Below are positions 9,628-18,025 of a DNA stretch of 64,000 bases, in pieces. Where the stretch lies: positions 62,001 to 126,000 of the forward strand of contig NZ_JABZFL010000041.1 of NCBI RefSeq assembly GCF_014237455.1, written 5' to 3'. Within the stretch, counting starts at the first letter, position 1. Each line of letters begins with the position of its first letter. The notes under the pieces were generated by a model, which saw only the letters and a list, made by a program, of their open reading frames with translations, was not told the origin of the DNA and ran no database searches. Source of the stretch: Desulfobacula sp. GTDB lineage: Bacteria; Desulfobacterota; Desulfobacteria; Desulfobacterales; Desulfobacteraceae. The translations under genes and the position numbers were made by a program.

Positions 9628-10515
9628 ATGAATAAAAAAATCCAAATCCAAAATATCACCCTGATAGGTCTTGTGGTAAATATTCTCCTTTCCGCCATTA
9701 AATTTTTAATTGGATTTTTTGGCAACAGCCAGGCGGTTGTGGCAGACGCCCTGCACAGCTTTTCAGACACAACTTCCGACCTGGTCATTTTGTTCGGGGT
9801 AAAATACTGGACTGCTCCTCCGGATGACGACCACCCATACGGACATCAGAAAATTGAATCTTTTATTACCATTATTATCGGGCTTATCCTTATTCTTGTG
9901 GCCTGCACAATTGGATATAACGGTATTATTTCACTACAGGAAAGAAACCAGCATCAATTAAAGTGGATCGTCATTATCGGTCCGCTTATCTCAATTATTA
10001 TAAAAGAACTCCTTTTCAGGGTAACATACAAGGTTGGAATTAAAACCAATTCTTCTTCCCTTAAAGCCAATGCCTGGCACCATAGAACCGATGCATTGTC
10101 CTCCATTCCCGTCCTTGTTGCAGTGGTTGCATCTTTAATAGATCCAAGATTAGGATTTCTGGACCATATCGGTGCCATCGTAGTATCGGCTTTTATCATT
10201 AAAATAGGCCTGGAAATATTTTTCACCAATATCAATGATCTTTTGGACACTGGAATTTCAAAGGAAAAAATTATTGAAATAGAAAAAACCATAAACACGA
10301 TACAAAATGTCAGGGGGGTTCACAAATTAAGAACCCGGAAACTTGCCAATTATATTTATATTGATCTTCACCTGGAAGTTGACGGGGAATTGTCTGTTAT
10401 CCGGGGTCATGATATATCTGAAGAGGTAAAACAGACGCTTATTCAAAACAATCCGAAAATCATCGATGTCATGATTCATCTGGAACCTGAAAGAAATTCA
10501 TCCGATTTAGAATAA
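9628..10515 (+). CDS. Cation diffusion facilitator (FieF/ZitB-type) metal exporter
   Basis: A 295-residue inner-membrane proton/divalent-metal antiporter, probably for Zn2+, Fe2+, Mn2+ or Cd2+. About six transmembrane helices occupy residues 10-205. The transport site is visible as HSFSDTTSD in helix II (about residues 43-51) and HHRTD in helix V (about 152-156). The HPYGHQKIE motif sits between helices II and III. A cytoplasmic C-terminal metal-sensing domain (about 210-292) follows. The metal cannot be read from sequence. It is divergent from the autotransporter with a 241-bp gap and lacks an obvious ribosome binding site. Confidence 0.9.
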   Translation: MNKKIQIQNITLIGLVVNILLSAIKFLIGFFGNSQAVVADALHSFSDTTSDLVILFGVKYWTAPPDDDHPYGHQKIESFITIIIGLILILVACTIGYNGIISLQERNQHQLKWIVIIGPLISIIIKELLFRVTYKVGIKTNSSSLKANAWHHRTDALSSIPVLVAVVASLIDPRLGFLDHIGAIVVSAFIIKIGLEIFFTNINDLLDTGISKEKIIEIEKTINTIQNVRGVHKLRTRKLANYIYIDLHLEVDGELSVIRGHDISEEVKQTLIQNNPKIIDVMIHLEPERNSSDLE

Positions 10516-10662
10516 ATTGGGTTTTTCCCACCATACGTTCAAAGGTGTTTTTTGCGAATTTTTGTCCGACTTGTTTTATATTGTATCTTTATACTACAAT
10601 GTGATATAAACACACCCCTATGTTAAAATTTATTAATTTAATTATTTTTCAGGAGAAGACAG

Positions 10663-11097
10663 GTGAAGATAGTCTCCATAGCCATCAGCAAAAAAAAAGG
10701 CACAACCAAAAAATGTATTGAAAAAGCTGAACTAATTGAAAACCACGGGATCAAAGATGATGCCCACGCAGGCGACTGGCACAGGCAGTTAAGCTTTCTG
10801 GCTTCGGAAAGCATTAAAAATGCCAGCAGCGAGGAGTTTAAATTAAACTTTGGAGATTTTGCTGAAAATATTGCCACAACCGGGATTGATTGGAAAAGCC
10901 AGCCCATCGGCCAGGTTTTCAAACTCGGGGAAAAAGCGCTTGCCGAAATTACCCAGATCGGAAAAGAATGCCATAAAAAATGTGCCATATATTATCGAAC
11001 CGGGGATTGCATTATGCCCAAAGAAGGTGTATTCGCTAAGATCCTCAAAGGCGGAACAATTAAGGTCGGGGATAAAATAAAGCGGGTCAACAAATAA
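10663..11097 (+). CDS. Small MOSC-domain protein
   Basis: A 144-residue stand-alone MOSC domain, the fold found at the C-terminus of molybdenum cofactor sulfurases and thought to bind or hand on sulfur in molybdopterin chemistry. Supporting motifs are the DAHAGDWHRQ segment (about residues 35-44), GDFAENI, and the Cys-rich GKECHKKCAIYY with GDCIMPKEGVF near the end. Start is GTG at 10663 with AGGAG 7 bases upstream. The gene lies 24 bp before ycaO in the same direction, so the two are probably co-transcribed. Its acceptor is unknown. Confidence 0.88.
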   Translation: MKIVSIAISKKKGTTKKCIEKAELIENHGIKDDAHAGDWHRQLSFLASESIKNASSEEFKLNFGDFAENIATTGIDWKSQPIGQVFKLGEKALAEITQIGKECHKKCAIYYRTGDCIMPKEGVFAKILKGGTIKVGDKIKRVNK

Positions 11098-11121
11098 AGG
11101 AAACCGTGTGAAGGACAATTC

Positions 11122-12852
11122 ATGGATTATAAAATTGAGCTGAAGGATGCCCTCAAAGGCTATACATATGACCAGGACAAGATCGTGTCTCCTGAAGAGA
11201 CGGTGGCAAAATTTAAAGAAAAAACAGCCAAACTGAATCTTGATATTTTAAACCGGACCCGGAGGATTGATAACGGACGGTTGGGCATACCGGTTTTTTT
11301 CAGTGAATGCGGCACTGACGCCCAAAATGTGGTCGGAACCAAAAAACAGATGGGTAAAGGCGGGACACCCGAGCAGGCAGAAGCCAGTGCAGTGATGGAA
11401 CTTGCAGAACGGTTCAGCTTTTTTTCTTTTATGAAAAAAGAGAAAAACTTCTTTTATTCTACCTCAAAGGAGTTGGGAGAAAAAGCACTTTCCTACGAAC
11501 AGATCATTAAATCTGTTCATGACAACAAAGAAGATGCATTAAAAGTAAAACAAATCTTTGATAGCCTGCCCTTAAAATGGACCAGAGGATATAATCTGAC
11601 AAAAAAACAAGACGTCCTGATTCCCTTTAACTGGTTCTACATGATTAATGAATTTAATGGACCCAGTGCCGGAAATTGTACGGAAGAAGCTTTAAGCCAG
11701 GGGATTTGCGAACTGGTCGAACGTCATACCTCTTCCCTTATCAGCCATAAGACCTTAACTGTTCCCGGAATCAACCTTGATTCTTTTACCGATCCTCTGG
11801 TCATTGAAATGCTGAACAATTATAAAAAAGAAGGCATAAAGGTTTATGCGTCTGATTTTTCTCTGGATACAGGCATACCCACCATTGGTGTTCTTGCCTG
11901 GGACCCTGCCACCTTTCCTGACATGAGTGAAATCGTCTGGACTGCCGGAACATCGCCCGACCCCGAAAAGGCCATGAGCCGTGCTCTTACGGAAACAGCC
12001 CAGCTTGCCGGAGACTTTAATTCAGGCGCCAATTATGTGGCCAGCGGTCTACCCAAATTCACCAACATTGAAAATGCCCGATTTATCACCCGTCCTGAAA
12101 AAATGATCAACATAAATACATTACCTGACCTTTCAGACAATAATATTAAAACCGAGGTGGAAACCCTGATCCAGACACTGGATAAAAAAGGATATCAGGT
12201 TCTTGCCATCAGCACCCTGCATGAAACACTTGAGGTTCCGGCTTTTTATGCCATCATTCCCGGGGCACATTTCAGAGAAAGAGCGGCTGCCGCCAGCGTG
12301 GGTATGTTTTCCGCCAGATTAATTACGGAAAGTTTTGATCCTGTACAGGCCCTGTCAAGACTGGATGATCTGGAAAAGGCCTTACCCGGAAAATACTATA
12401 CAAGTTTTTACAAGGGCCTGATGCTCAACGCCATTTATGACCAGGCGGGCGCTTTAGAAGAATTCGAAACTGCCCTGGAAAGAGACCCTGAAAAATTAAA
12501 CCTGCCGGATATCTGTTCTCACATGGGGGCATGCTTAAAAGATCTTGAACAATATGAAAGAGCTATCGAAATATGCAGACAAGGCCTTGAAATTGACGAA
12601 CAGCGGCCGGATATATTTAACACCATGGGCGTCTGCCATTTTATGCTGAAAAACCATGAAACCGCCATCACCTGTTTTGAAAATGCACTTGAAGTGGACC
12701 CCTCCCTTGCCATCAACTATGCCAATATCGGTTCAAATTACAGGGAACTGGGAGACATCAAGCTGGCTGTTGAATACTATGAAATGGCCCTGAAAATAGA
12801 TCCATCCATTACATTTGCCAGAGATAATATTAAAAAATTGAAAACTAAATAG
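11122..12852 (+). CDS. ycaO: YcaO-domain protein with C-terminal TPR region
   Basis: YcaO enzymes use ATP to activate amide backbones, making azolines, amidines or thioamides. This 576-residue protein matches the length and layout of E. coli YcaO: an N-terminal YcaO catalytic domain (about 1-410) with GGTPEQAEASAVMELAERF and GNCTEEALSQGICELVERH helices that carry ATP/Mg-binding acidic residues, then three to four TPR units (about 420-570). No TfuA partner or precursor peptide is visible. In E. coli, YcaO affects beta-methylthiolation of ribosomal protein S12 through RimO; whether that applies here is inference. AAGGA before ATG supports the start. The adjacent MOSC gene hints at sulfur chemistry. 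Confidence 0.88.
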   Translation: MDYKIELKDALKGYTYDQDKIVSPEETVAKFKEKTAKLNLDILNRTRRIDNGRLGIPVFFSECGTDAQNVVGTKKQMGKGGTPEQAEASAVMELAERFSFFSFMKKEKNFFYSTSKELGEKALSYEQIIKSVHDNKEDALKVKQIFDSLPLKWTRGYNLTKKQDVLIPFNWFYMINEFNGPSAGNCTEEALSQGICELVERHTSSLISHKTLTVPGINLDSFTDPLVIEMLNNYKKEGIKVYASDFSLDTGIPTIGVLAWDPATFPDMSEIVWTAGTSPDPEKAMSRALTETAQLAGDFNSGANYVASGLPKFTNIENARFITRPEKMININTLPDLSDNNIKTEVETLIQTLDKKGYQVLAISTLHETLEVPAFYAIIPGAHFRERAAAASVGMFSARLITESFDPVQALSRLDDLEKALPGKYYTSFYKGLMLNAIYDQAGALEEFETALERDPEKLNLPDICSHMGACLKDLEQYERAIEICRQGLEIDEQRPDIFNTMGVCHFMLKNHETAITCFENALEVDPSLAINYANIGSNYRELGDIKLAVEYYEMALKIDPSITFARDNIKKLKTK

Positions 12853-12854
12853 CT

Positions 12855-13715
12855 TTATCCGAACAGGCTGATAATTCCAGCCCCTGTGATCATGATAATG
12901 CCGCCGGCAAAACCAAGCGTTTTGATGTTCTCTTTAAACACCAGAATGCCGATCAACATAGTGAACAATACGCCCAGCCGCCTTACCGAAGAGACATATG
13001 CCACCGGCCCAAGGCTTATGGCAGTATAGTATGATAAAACAGTTAATGTGCTGAAAAAAGCCGGCCACAGGGTCTTTTTTAATTTAAAAAAAGAAAAATT
13101 GCCCTTATCCGACCAGACAGCAAACGGAAATAAAAGCAGGGAAATCAGGCCAGTCTCAGACACCGCCCAGAACAAAGCATCGGTCTGATTCACACCGATT
13201 TTATGAAAACTTGAACTCACACCCCAGATACAGGCTACCGCCAGCATCACCATGGAACTTTTATCCTTGAAAACGCTCTTAACCGGAGATAAAAACCCAT
13301 CCCATGTTTCCATATTGAGGATATAAGATCCAAACACCACTACCAGGACGCCTGAAATACCGGTCAATGATAAATTTTCATGGACAAGTACCGGTGTTAC
13401 AAACAGCTGAACCACTGGAATGAAACACAGCATGGGAATAGTTTTTGACAAATCACCGGTTTTAATGGACCAAAGGTATAATACGGTTGCCAGGGAATCC
13501 AGAATGGCTGCAATAATCAAAATCCCTACAAACGATATTGTGACGGTATGACAATTCAAAAAAATAACATTAAGGGCAAAAATAATAAGGAACATGAAAA
13601 AATTAAGCCCCCAGCTCATAAATGCTGAAGAAAGGTCTTTCCCGGCCTTTTTTACGGCAACTTCCCTTAAGCTCAGGGTGATGGACGATATAAACGCAAG
13701 AACAAACCAGTTCAT
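12855..13715 (-). CDS. EamA/DMT-family exporter
   Basis: A 286-residue protein with about ten hydrophobic helices in two EamA repeats (about 1-135 and 150-285), typical of the drug/metabolite transporter superfamily. These export small metabolites or amino acids; the substrate cannot be predicted. Its ATG overlaps the stop codon of the upstream acetyltransferase gene (ATGA), so the two are translationally coupled. It ends 2 bp from the convergent ycaO stop, leaving no room for a separate terminator or an attC site. Confidence 0.82.
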   Translation of the reverse strand: MNWFVLAFISSITLSLREVAVKKAGKDLSSAFMSWGLNFFMFLIIFALNVIFLNCHTVTISFVGILIIAAILDSLATVLYLWSIKTGDLSKTIPMLCFIPVVQLFVTPVLVHENLSLTGISGVLVVVFGSYILNMETWDGFLSPVKSVFKDKSSMVMLAVACIWGVSSSFHKIGVNQTDALFWAVSETGLISLLLFPFAVWSDKGNFSFFKLKKTLWPAFFSTLTVLSYYTAISLGPVAYVSSVRRLGVLFTMLIGILVFKENIKTLGFAGGIIMITGAGIISLFG

Positions 13716-14176
13716 TCCATTTTATTATCATTCATTTTTATGAAAGGAAACCTTTGATCTGGTTCCAGACGTTTGCCAAAACTCACGACATCGTCAATTT
13801 TAAACCCGATGGTTTTGTAGAATTCGATTACCCCGGCATTTGTACGTCGGACCTGAAGATTGATTTTGGGGCAGCCCAGTGCCCGAAGCCCGGCTTCTGC
13901 TTTATCCATCATCTGCCTGGCAATCCCTGTACGCTGATCCTGTGGACGGACAGCAAGATAGTTGATCCAGCCACGATGACCGTCGTATCCGGCCATGACG
14001 GTGGCAATGATATGGTCCCCGGAACAGCCGACAAGGAAAAGGTTTGACTGCACCTTGAGTTTTCGTTGTATGTCACGATGCGGATTGTTCCAGGAAACAA
14101 CAAGACCGCAGTCACTCCACAATTGAACAACGGCTTTTTCATCTGACAGCACAAATGGCCTGATGTTTAGTTTCAT
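13712..14176 (-). CDS. ypeA: YpeA-type GNAT N-acetyltransferase
   Basis: A 154-residue acetyl-CoA-dependent acetyltransferase. It shows the YpeA family signature GYDGHRG followed by YLAVRPQDQRTGIARQMM, the acetyl-CoA pyrophosphate loop, and a FYKTIGF segment near the end. I start it at 14176 (MKLNIRPF) after TAGGAG; the longer frame to 14245 would read through the attC-like site. It is co-translated with the EamA exporter by a 4-bp overlap. The start codon lies 14 bp after the core of the attC-like site, which is where a cassette gene begins. Substrate unknown. Confidence 0.85.
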   Translation of the reverse strand: MKLNIRPFVLSDEKAVVQLWSDCGLVVSWNNPHRDIQRKLKVQSNLFLVGCSGDHIIATVMAGYDGHRGWINYLAVRPQDQRTGIARQMMDKAEAGLRALGCPKINLQVRRTNAGVIEFYKTIGFKIDDVVSFGKRLEPDQRFPFIKMNDNKME

Positions 14177-14190
14177 GATATACTCACAAC

Positions 14191-14284
14191 TCCTAACGGT
14201 TGAGTTCAGGGACCGCCGACCCACGGAAGGGAATGGGGACGGCAAAGCCGCTCCCCGCGGTCCGCTGCAATGAAAGGGTTAAAT
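14191..14284 (-). repeat. attC-like integron recombination site after mrr
   Basis: Read on the minus strand, this 94-bp imperfect palindrome begins with the inverse core ATTTAAC (14284-14278), overlapping the mrr stop codon, and ends with the core GTTAGGA (14197-14191). Inside are paired arms (GCAGCGGACCGC with GGCGGTCCCTG) and the typical right-hand stretch CTGAACTCAACC just before the core. Orientation and position directly after the gene match an integron cassette attC. Only the last core base departs from the consensus GTTRRRY. Confidence 0.7.
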
Positions 14285-15121
14285 GTCGGCAAACCAAGAC
14301 TTATTGATTTGGACCTTTTCAACTATTTCGATTGCGACACCTAAAGTCAATTCTTTTAGCTTCTGGGCAAATTCATTACCATCGACCAAATCTATTGGAG
14401 GTGCGCCATCTCTATGAGCTTCAGCTTTAGCACCTCTTGTAAAAGAGGAAGTTGTTATAAAAAGGCCTTTATCTGCGCGCCCTATCATTGCACCTCGAAA
14501 GTCTCTGATAGCAGATGATGACACTGGTTTGGAATATCTTTTACATTGAAAGACAACATGGAAGGAAAGAACTCCTCCCATTTTTATAACACCAACACCA
14601 TCGATGCCCCCATCTCCTGATTTTCCGGTAACTTCAACATTGGAAAAACCCAACTCACGAAGAAGTCTCTGGCTTAACCTTTCAAAAGCATCCGGTTCAA
14701 CCGACTTCAAAACGGACACTAACTCTTCTTCCCAGCCCAATTCTTCGACAGAATTATCAATTTTTTCCGATACAATTTTTTCAATAACAGTTTTTGAATC
14801 ATCAAGATTCTTTACAAAGCGATTAACCGTTGCTTTTTTGACAATTTCAATAGATCGTCCTTTTGAAGTCAGCGCCCAAACAGCCCTTGCAGAATTTTCA
14901 ATGAGCCCAAATCGTTTGAGATAGTTTTTCGCCCATGCTGTCCTATAAGTTAATTTGCTTCTATTCCCTCGATGAATGTCTTCAACTTCTTCATCAGAAA
15001 GTTTCAGGATTTCAGCTATCTTTTCTTCAATTTCCGAATTTGTACCAGACCCACCTAACTGATGTAGAGCTTTCAGCAATGGGTTGTAAAGGTCATCATA
15101 TTTGTATTTAAAAATAGACAT
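14279..15121 (-). CDS. mrr: Mrr-type restriction endonuclease (type IV), probable integron cassette
   Basis: A 280-residue protein with an N-terminal Mrr winged-helix domain (about 1-105, NPLLKALHQLGG) and a C-terminal Mrr catalytic domain (about 130-265). The PD-(D/E)xK-like active site is visible as GDGGIDG followed by FQCKRY, the variant with Gln in place of Glu. Mrr enzymes cut methylated or otherwise modified foreign DNA. The gene sits between a 7-bp core site upstream (15146-15152) and an attC-like site that overlaps its stop codon, so it appears to be a mobile cassette. No methyltransferase partner is present, as expected for type IV systems. Confidence 0.9.
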   Translation of the reverse strand: MSIFKYKYDDLYNPLLKALHQLGGSGTNSEIEEKIAEILKLSDEEVEDIHRGNRSKLTYRTAWAKNYLKRFGLIENSARAVWALTSKGRSIEIVKKATVNRFVKNLDDSKTVIEKIVSEKIDNSVEELGWEEELVSVLKSVEPDAFERLSQRLLRELGFSNVEVTGKSGDGGIDGVGVIKMGGVLSFHVVFQCKRYSKPVSSSAIRDFRGAMIGRADKGLFITTSSFTRGAKAEAHRDGAPPIDLVDGNEFAQKLKELTLGVAIEIVEKVQINKSWFADI

Positions 15122-15145
15122 TTTGAAATTCCTTTAGCTTTAGAC

Positions 15146-15152
15146 ATTTAAC
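15146..15152 (-). repeat. Integron core site at the 5' boundary of the mrr cassette
   Basis: On the minus strand this reads GTTAAAT, a perfect GTTRRRY core. It is the exact reverse complement of the inverse core ATTTAAC at the other end of the mrr cassette. That complementarity is expected if both derive from one circular cassette. It would be the attI (or preceding attC) junction. Confidence 0.6.
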
Positions 15153-15308
15153 GGCGTTAATAAATGGAAAACTTTCCATGATATTGGTTGTAATAGATAC
15201 TATAATTTTCCACTTATTTTCATAATAATGACAAAAATATGGAGAATTATATGGCGCTATAAAATTTTACTTATTTTTTCCATTTATCATGCTATTATCA
15301 TATTCGGC
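15153..15308. other. Putative attI / integron platform region
   Basis: This AT-rich stretch lies between the mrr cassette core site and the integrase remnant, where attI and the cassette promoter would be. It contains a 16-bp inverted repeat, ATGGAAA-AC-TTTCCAT (15164-15179). I found no convincing promoter on the minus strand, only weak -10-like boxes. An open frame from 15228 continues into the integrase remnant, but I take the ATG at 15309 as the original start. Confidence 0.4.
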
Positions 15309-15446
15309 ATGGAAAACAAATCAAAATTTCGTTCCAATCCAAAGCTCAAATCGATGGATCAGAACCGGGAGATTCTGCAATCTCAGATTGGGCCGGGAAT
15401 GGAGATATCACGTCATGAAGTCGAGTTTAAAGGTCTGAATTTGTAA
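15309..15446 (+). pseudogene. Remnant of an integron integrase (IntI) N-terminus
   Basis: The first 23 residues from ATG 15309 (MENKSKF, then NPKLKSMDQNREIL) resemble the N-terminal arm-binding helix of bacterial integron integrases, which commonly begin with a (P/N)KLxxMDQVREVL segment. The normal sequel (an HHY/RTE motif and the catalytic R-H-R-Y residues) is missing and the frame stops after 45 codons. The part after the match (GPGMEISRHEVEF) weakly recalls the GxGxRISE segment of the catalytic domain, as if a large internal deletion occurred. It is divergent from the mrr cassette, as intI is from its array. Recognition rests on a short stretch. Confidence 0.5.
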
Positions 15447-15459
15447 AGACAGAGGATAT

Positions 15460-17328
15460 ATGATGCTTAAAAAAACACCCTCATGGAAAAAAAAGGTTGT
15501 CTCTCCGGGCGATGTATTAAAAAAAATTGAACCGGGAATGAACATCTTCATCGGCACGGGTGCTGCAGAACCCCGAACCCTTGTGAACTGCCTCATGCAT
15601 ACCAAAGGATACGGGCTGCAGGATCTGACCCTGATCCAGCTTGTCAGTTTCGGAGATGCCATTTCATATAAGGCATTACAATCTAAAAGATACCGCCTTA
15701 AAACCTTTTTCTCCGGGTGGGTATCGGCTGAAGCCATCTCAGCCGGCCAGGTGGATCTGGTCCCCTCAAGATTTTCAGCCATCCCCTTGCTCATGAAGGA
15801 AGGACAGATTCCCATTGATATTGCCTTTGTTCAGATAACACCTCCCAACCGGGCCGGCTATTGCAGTCTGGGTGTAGGAGTTGATGTGGCCCGAAGGGCA
15901 ATGGCACAGGCTGATCTTGTGGTGGGTGAAGTCAACCATGAAATCCCTTTTACTTTTGGAGATACCTTTGTTCCTTTTGATGCATTTGACATGATCATTG
16001 AATCCATTGATCCTCCGTTTTATTTCCCCCGGTTCCCGGTGGACCCTGTCTTTGACAAGCTGGCTGCCACTGTTGCATCGGTCATTGAGGACGGCAGCTG
16101 CCTTGCCTTTACGTTTGGCCCGATTTTCGAGGCCCTGCCCAAACACCTTGCAGATAAAAAAGATCTGGGAATTCATACCCCGTTTTTTACAGATGCATTA
16201 ATGGAACTGGTTAAAAGTGGTGCGGTAAGCAACCGGAAAAAAGGCCTTTTCAAGGGAAGGTCTTTAACAGCTTATGCCCTTGGCAGCAGAGAGCTGATGC
16301 AGTTTCTTGACAAAAACCCCATTGTTGAATTTCAAAGCATTGACAAAGTCTTCAACCCCATGGAGATTGGACAGAATCATCGATTTGTACTGATTATCCC
16401 GGCAAGACGCGTTGATCTTTCAGGCCGTGTCACCCTGCATAACAGCAAAGGAAATGTTACGGCAGGTCCCGGTCAGATGGCAGACTTTTTTAATGGCGCT
16501 GAAATCTCCCAGGGTGGCTACACCATTATAGCCCTTCCCAGCCAAAATCGTCAGGGAACTCCCAATATCCGCCTCTCAGTAGAAGACTCTCCTGACTTAC
16601 TAAGCCTTCCCGAATCCATTGATCTTGTGGCAACAGAACAGGGAATTGCCCATTTACGGGGGAAAACCTTAAGAGAACGAGCCCAGGCCCTTATTGAAAT
16701 TGCCCACCCTGAGGACCGGCCCGAACTGGTTGAAGGGGCAAAAAAAATAAATATCCTGTATAAGGATCAAATCTTTCTAGCAGACAGCACTCGTTTTTAT
16801 CCTGCCGATATTGAGACCCGGCATATGTTCAAAAATAATATTAATATCCGTTTCAGGGCCATTAAACCGTCTGATGAAGACCAGATGAGACGATTATTTT
16901 ATAGATTTTCCGATAAGGCCATCTACTACCGGTATTTCAGCCCCATAAAAACCATGCCCCATGAAAAAACGCAGGAATACGTAAATGTTGACTATCGGGA
17001 TGTACTCTCCATTGTTGCCCTTGTAGGTGAACCGGGACAACAGACCATTATTGCCGAAGCCAGATTTGCCAAGCATCAAAACAAACCTCTTGTGGACATT
17101 GCATTTGTCGTTGATGAGGTATATCAGGGATACGGGATTGCCACCTACCTGTATCAGATGCTGGCAAGATTGGCGAAAGACAGGGGTGCACAGGGCATGA
17201 CCGCTGATGTTCTCGCATCAAACCGGGCCATGCTCAAAGTATTTGAAAAAGGCGATTTCCCGGTTCAGGCCAAAGTGGAACAAGGTGTTTATGCATTAAC
17301 CATTGATTTAACCACCCCAAAAAACTAG
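15460..17328 (+). CDS. Acetyl-CoA hydrolase/transferase fused to a GNAT domain
   Basis: A 622-residue fusion. Residues about 10-200 and 210-440 are the N- and C-terminal halves of the acetyl-CoA hydrolase/CoA-transferase family; the catalytic Glu lies in VATEQGIAHLRGKTLRERA (about residue 388). Residues about 465-620 form a GNAT acetyltransferase with the acetyl-CoA loop VYQGYGIATYLYQML. The fusion occurs in anaerobic deltaproteobacteria. It could interconvert acyl-CoA and free acid, with the GNAT part acetylating a protein or metabolite, but the combined role is not established. AGAGGA lies before the paired ATGs; the second ATG at 15463 is equally possible. Confidence 0.88.
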   Translation: MMLKKTPSWKKKVVSPGDVLKKIEPGMNIFIGTGAAEPRTLVNCLMHTKGYGLQDLTLIQLVSFGDAISYKALQSKRYRLKTFFSGWVSAEAISAGQVDLVPSRFSAIPLLMKEGQIPIDIAFVQITPPNRAGYCSLGVGVDVARRAMAQADLVVGEVNHEIPFTFGDTFVPFDAFDMIIESIDPPFYFPRFPVDPVFDKLAATVASVIEDGSCLAFTFGPIFEALPKHLADKKDLGIHTPFFTDALMELVKSGAVSNRKKGLFKGRSLTAYALGSRELMQFLDKNPIVEFQSIDKVFNPMEIGQNHRFVLIIPARRVDLSGRVTLHNSKGNVTAGPGQMADFFNGAEISQGGYTIIALPSQNRQGTPNIRLSVEDSPDLLSLPESIDLVATEQGIAHLRGKTLRERAQALIEIAHPEDRPELVEGAKKINILYKDQIFLADSTRFYPADIETRHMFKNNINIRFRAIKPSDEDQMRRLFYRFSDKAIYYRYFSPIKTMPHEKTQEYVNVDYRDVLSIVALVGEPGQQTIIAEARFAKHQNKPLVDIAFVVDEVYQGYGIATYLYQMLARLAKDRGAQGMTADVLASNRAMLKVFEKGDFPVQAKVEQGVYALTIDLTTPKN

Positions 17329-17343
17329 AATAGGACAATAAAA

Positions 17344-17976
17344 ATGACCTTGCAATCCTGGCTGATTTACCTGACTCTGGTCTTTGTGGCAACCTTCACA
17401 CCTGGGCCTGCTGTATTTTTTATCATGACAAAATCAACATTATATGGATGGAAAAAAGCAGGCTTTGCTGCACTTGGAAATATTACCGGTCTTTTTTGCC
17501 TTGGGATTATTGCAGTCACTGGTCTTGGGGCAATTTTGAAAACGTCTGCGATTATATTTGATATGGTAAAATTCGCAGGTGCCGCCTACCTGATCTATTT
17601 AGGATTGGTACAATTTTTCACCAAAAACTCTGATAATGCCCTGGCAGGCACTCCCTTACCCGCAAAGCCTGTTTCATCCGAGAAAATCTTTTTTCAGGCA
17701 TTAGGTGTTGCTATCAGCAATCCAAAAGCCATTATATTTTTGACCGCCTTATTCCCACAGTTTCTTGATGTAAGTAAAGCTCTGGCCCCGCAGTTTTTCA
17801 TTTTGGTATCTGTGCTGATGACCTCTTCATTCTGCTTTTTAATGTTCTATGCCATTGTCGCACACAAAATAAAAGACTGGTTAATAGACCCCTCAAGGAT
17901 AAATCTATTTAGAAAAGTCACGGGATCTGTTTTTATTAGTTTTGGAGTATTGCTCGCCACAGCATCAAAGGACTGA
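17344..17976 (+). CDS. LysE/RhtB-family amino-acid exporter
   Basis: A 210-residue inner-membrane protein with about six helices. The N-terminal FTPGPAVFFIMTKS motif (about residues 19-32) and the central AISNPKAIIFLTALFPQF (about 123-140) are characteristic of the LysE/RhtB exporters of amino acids and homoserine lactones. Substrate is unknown. It follows the acyl-CoA hydrolase gene by 15 bp and probably shares its transcript. Confidence 0.9.
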   Translation: MTLQSWLIYLTLVFVATFTPGPAVFFIMTKSTLYGWKKAGFAALGNITGLFCLGIIAVTGLGAILKTSAIIFDMVKFAGAAYLIYLGLVQFFTKNSDNALAGTPLPAKPVSSEKIFFQALGVAISNPKAIIFLTALFPQFLDVSKALAPQFFILVSVLMTSSFCFLMFYAIVAHKIKDWLIDPSRINLFRKVTGSVFISFGVLLATASKD

Positions 17977-18025
17977 AGTTCTTCCTGGGTAATAATACGG
18001 ATATCAAATCCTAAAGGTGACTTAA

